Source of the DNA: Pseudomonas sp.
GTDB lineage: Bacteria > Pseudomonadota > Gammaproteobacteria > Pseudomonadales > Pseudomonadaceae
NCBI RefSeq assembly: GCF_030683065.1
Contig: NZ_JAUXMX010000039.1
Coordinates: 1-37,421 of the forward strand
Direction: 5' to 3'
Length of the DNA: 37,421 nucleotides
Part shown: one piece after another, positions 35,228 through 37,421 of the stretch
How positions within the stretch are numbered: the stretch's first letter is position 1
Layout: every line of letters starts with the position of its first letter
Translations under genes and position numbers: made by a program
The notes under the pieces: model-generated
Seen by the model: the letters and a program-made list of their open reading frames with translations, nothing else
What the model was told of the DNA's origin: nothing
Database searches by the model: none

Positions 35228-35785
35228 ATGGACATGCAGGAAGAAATCGAAGGTCTGGCGATCCTGATCCGCGACCTGCGTAAGCACAAGAACCTCACGC
35301 TTGGTGAACTGGCCGAGCGCATCGACCGCTCGGTGGGCTTTCTCTCCCAGGTTGAGCGCGGCCTGTCCCGACCGACCGTGGCTGACCTGACTGCAATCAG
35401 CGAAACCCTGGGCGTGCCAACCACCTATTTCTATAGCCTGAGCAAGCCACGCGCACTGCGCTGGGTAACCCGCCCCGACGAGCGCCGCACCCTGTACTAC
35501 GCCGGCGGGATAACCGACGTACTGGTGTCGCCGAGCATGTCGGCCGGTTTTTCCATGCTCGAAAGCCATCTGGCGCCTGGCGCCAGTAGCGGCGAAGGAC
35601 ATCTGGACGACAGCTCCGAACAAGGTGGTTTCGTCCTTGAAGGCGAGTTGAGCATCTGGCTGGGCGACGACCCACAAGCGGTGACTCTTGGCCCCAACGA
35701 CAGCTTTCAATTACCACCGCACAGTCAATTCCGTTACGCCAACCTCACCGAGCAACCGACACGGGTGCTCTGGGTGTTCCGCTAG
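35228..35785 (+). CDS. HTH-cupin transcriptional regulator (PuuR/PauR-like)
   Basis: A 185-residue protein with an XRE-type helix-turn-helix at about 8-62 (LTLGELAERIDRSVGFLSQV, RGLSRPTVADLTAI) and a cupin domain at about 100-185. This architecture is that of PuuR and PauR, repressors of polyamine catabolism that bind putrescine or similar amines. The ATG at 35228 has AAGGA at ideal spacing; an in-frame ATG at 35222 is too close to it. It lies between the oxidase and the synthetase gene of the glutamylation route, so it probably regulates them and itself. The ligand is not determined. Confidence 0.87.
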   Translation: MDMQEEIEGLAILIRDLRKHKNLTLGELAERIDRSVGFLSQVERGLSRPTVADLTAISETLGVPTTYFYSLSKPRALRWVTRPDERRTLYYAGGITDVLVSPSMSAGFSMLESHLAPGASSGEGHLDDSSEQGGFVLEGELSIWLGDDPQAVTLGPNDSFQLPPHSQFRYANLTEQPTRVLWVFR

Positions 35786-35821
35786 CCATAGCCCAACAAC
35801 GAACGCGGAGCATTGGCTTTT

Positions 35822-35914
35822 TGTAGGAGCCAGCTTGCTGGCGATCTTTGTAGGTCAAAAGCATCGTCGGAGCGCCGAAGCGCAGCAAGGACTAGGCGTC
35901 CCCCTGGCTCCTAC
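35822..35914. repeat. REP-like element, TGTAGGAGCCAGCTTGCTGG family, copy 2, with inverted end
   Basis: GTAGGAGCCAG at the left and CTGGCTCCTAC at the right are perfect 11-bp inverted ends. The left unit and the internal AGCATCGTCGGAGCGCC are shared with the copy at 33628. It lies in the 196-bp gap before the synthetase gene. Confidence 0.8.
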
Positions 35915-35981
35915 GGAGGCTGCACCGCTTACCCGTTGAACATCGCACTACCCATCACTCAGGCCTGCAGGATCATTGCGC

Positions 35982-37334
35982 ATGACCACAACAACAAGCT
36001 TTCCCGATCTGCTAAGCGAAGTACGCGCCTTCCGCGCCCAGAATCCGGCGGTGCGCTACGTTGACCTGATCAGCCTGGACATTCCCGGGCACTTCTATGG
36101 CAAGCGCTACCCCATCGACATGCTGGAAAAGGTCGCCGCCGGCAGCCCGCTGAAGATCCCGCAGAACTGCGTGCTGCTTGGCGCCCAGGGCGGCCTGCAC
36201 CCGATTGGCGACTACTGCTTCAACGACGGTGACCCGGATGCGCCGCGCCGCCTGATCCCTGGCACGCTCAAGCCGGTGCGCTGGGAAAGCCAGCCGCTGG
36301 GGCAGATGCTGATCAGCTCCGATGGCACCAATGCACCCATCGAGTTTGAGCCGCGTGAAGTACTCGCTCGCGTGCTCAAACGCCTGGAAGCACGCGGCAT
36401 CCGCCCGGTGGTGGCCTTCGAGCTGGAGTTCTACCTGTTTGATCGCAAGCTGCAAGACGGCCTGCCGCAGTTCCCCCGCGACCCGTTGTGCGGCGATGCA
36501 GATGACCAGCCGAACATGCACATCGAGCGCCTGTCGCGCTTCGCCGATGTACTGCACGAGATCGTCGACGCCGCCAATGAGCAGGGCGTGGACGCCAACG
36601 TGATCACCGCCGAGCTTGGCCCCGGCCAGTTCGAGATCAACTTCGGCCATTGCGATGACGGCCTGCGCGCCGCCGACTGGGCTGCCTTGTTCTGCCGCAG
36701 CACCCGTGGCGTGGCGCTCAAGCACGGCCAGCGCGCCAGCTTTATGAGCAAGCCCTACCTGCAGGCGCCGGGCAGCGGCATGCATGTACACGTCAGCCTG
36801 TATGACGCTGCGGGCAACAACCTGCTCGACGGCGACGACCAGCGCCCACTGCGCCATGCCGTGGCCGGCTGCCTGGAACTGCTGCCGCACTGCATGCCGA
36901 TCTTCGCCGCCAACCACAATGCCTTCCGCCGCTACGGCGCCATGGTCAACGCCGCCAGTCGCGCCAGTTGGGGTTACGAGGATCGCGATGCGTGCATCCG
37001 CATCCCCGAATCGGACGGCCGCAACCTGCGCATCGAACACCGTCTGGCCGGCGCTGACGCCAATCCTTACCTGGTGCTGGCGGCGATTCTGATCGGTATG
37101 GAGCACGGTCTGGATGCCGGTATTGAGCCGATTGCCCCGCTTAACGAAAACCGCCAAAGCGGCATCGACTTCCCCCAGGACATGCTCAGCGCCGTAACCG
37201 CTATGCGCGACCACCCAGTGGTCAACCAGGGCCTGGGCGAAGAATTCGTCATGGTCTACTGCGAGAACAAGCGCCAGGATCACCTGGCCTTTATGCAGGA
37301 AGTCAGTGCGCGGGAGTACCGTTGGTTCCTGTAA
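35982..37334 (+). CDS. Gamma-glutamylpolyamine synthetase (PuuA/PauA-like, glutamine synthetase family)
   Basis: A 450-residue glutamine synthetase-fold enzyme, the third of the window. Segments seen are VDLISLDIPGHFYGKRYP near the N-terminus, FELEFYLFD, SGMHVHVSLYD (metal and glutamate site), NAFRRYGAMV, RIEHRLAGADANPYLVLAA and a C-terminal EYRWFL. It is more diverged from SpuB and SpuI than they are from each other by eye, and its partners are an oxidase and a PuuR-like regulator, suggesting a different amine substrate. The ATG at 35982 has AGGATC upstream; a TTG at 35976 is also in frame. Confidence 0.9.
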   Translation: MTTTTSFPDLLSEVRAFRAQNPAVRYVDLISLDIPGHFYGKRYPIDMLEKVAAGSPLKIPQNCVLLGAQGGLHPIGDYCFNDGDPDAPRRLIPGTLKPVRWESQPLGQMLISSDGTNAPIEFEPREVLARVLKRLEARGIRPVVAFELEFYLFDRKLQDGLPQFPRDPLCGDADDQPNMHIERLSRFADVLHEIVDAANEQGVDANVITAELGPGQFEINFGHCDDGLRAADWAALFCRSTRGVALKHGQRASFMSKPYLQAPGSGMHVHVSLYDAAGNNLLDGDDQRPLRHAVAGCLELLPHCMPIFAANHNAFRRYGAMVNAASRASWGYEDRDACIRIPESDGRNLRIEHRLAGADANPYLVLAAILIGMEHGLDAGIEPIAPLNENRQSGIDFPQDMLSAVTAMRDHPVVNQGLGEEFVMVYCENKRQDHLAFMQEVSAREYRWFL

Positions 37335-37400
37335 TAGTCCATTGCTCAAGCAGCTGTGGCGGACCGGTGTAGGGGGACGCGGGGGCGCCTAGGCCGTGCG

Positions 37401-37421
37401 CACCACCAGGTACCGGTGGTG
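37401..37421. other. Inverted repeat at the window end, possibly a terminator or REP stem
   Basis: CACCACC-AGGTACC-GGTGGTG, 7-bp perfect arms, ends on the last base of the window, 67 bp after the synthetase stop. The following bases are not visible, so its nature is open. The rest of 37335-37400 shows nothing recognisable. Confidence 0.3.

Overview
The window is a chromosomal segment of a Pseudomonas-type gammaproteobacterium. The evidence is GC-rich coding sequence, an OprD-family porin, dispersed REP elements of the kinds seen in Pseudomonas, and a gene order that, as I recall it, follows the P. aeruginosa PA0285-PA0300 region. That order is spuDCBA divergent from spuI, then aguRBA, then oprE, a GGDEF protein, desA and a GGDEF-EAL protein. 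No rRNA, tRNA or CRISPR array was seen.

Layout. (1) 1-9714: polyamine and agmatine catabolism. On the minus strand are spuA, spuB, spuC and a spuD that is cut at its 3' end by what looks like the terminus of an IS5-group element with a YTAR target duplication. The window begins inside that element, so spuEFGH is not visible. On the plus strand are spuI, aguR, aguB and aguA. (2) 9715-17720: a block that I believe is absent from this position in P. aeruginosa. It holds an mgtE gene with a duplicated N-terminal module, then a minus-strand sulfide/persulfide cluster. The cluster consists of a BigR/SqrR-type ArsR regulator, two half-size YeeE/YedE permeases and a DUF2892 protein. It continues with a persulfide dioxygenase-like metallohydrolase, a DUF442-sulfide:quinone oxidoreductase fusion and a SulP transporter. 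The two halves have different operator-like palindromes: an AT-rich BigR-type box, and a CsoR/CstR-type TACCCCTAGGGGTA site. (3) 17721-24594: oprE-like porin, PAS-GGDEF protein, desA-like desaturase and PAS-PAS-GGDEF-EAL protein. (4) 24627-32838: a plus-strand signalling cluster. It has a REC-HDOD protein, a 1599-residue GAF/PAS histidine kinase without a receiver, a remnant that looks like the second half of a decayed receiver in the kinase's reading frame, a stand-alone receiver, and an Hpt-REC-REC-GGDEF protein. (5) 33035-37334: a secreted fasciclin-domain protein, then a gamma-glutamylated polyamine module of oxidase, HTH-cupin regulator and a third glutamylpolyamine synthetase.

How the parts fit. 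Agmatine would pass through AguA and AguB to putrescine. Putrescine and other polyamines can be glutamylated (SpuI, SpuB, the third synthetase), oxidised (PuuB-like) and hydrolysed (SpuA), or transaminated directly (SpuC). Sulfide would be oxidised by the SQR domain to persulfide, then by the dioxygenase to sulfite, with SulP and YeeE proteins moving sulfur anions. The signalling cluster appears to connect a phosphorelay to c-di-GMP synthesis.

The most noteworthy observations are the IS5-type disruption of spuD, the two distinct sulfur-stress operators in one cluster, the vestigial receiver behind the giant kinase, and the near-perfect dyad between spuA and spuI.
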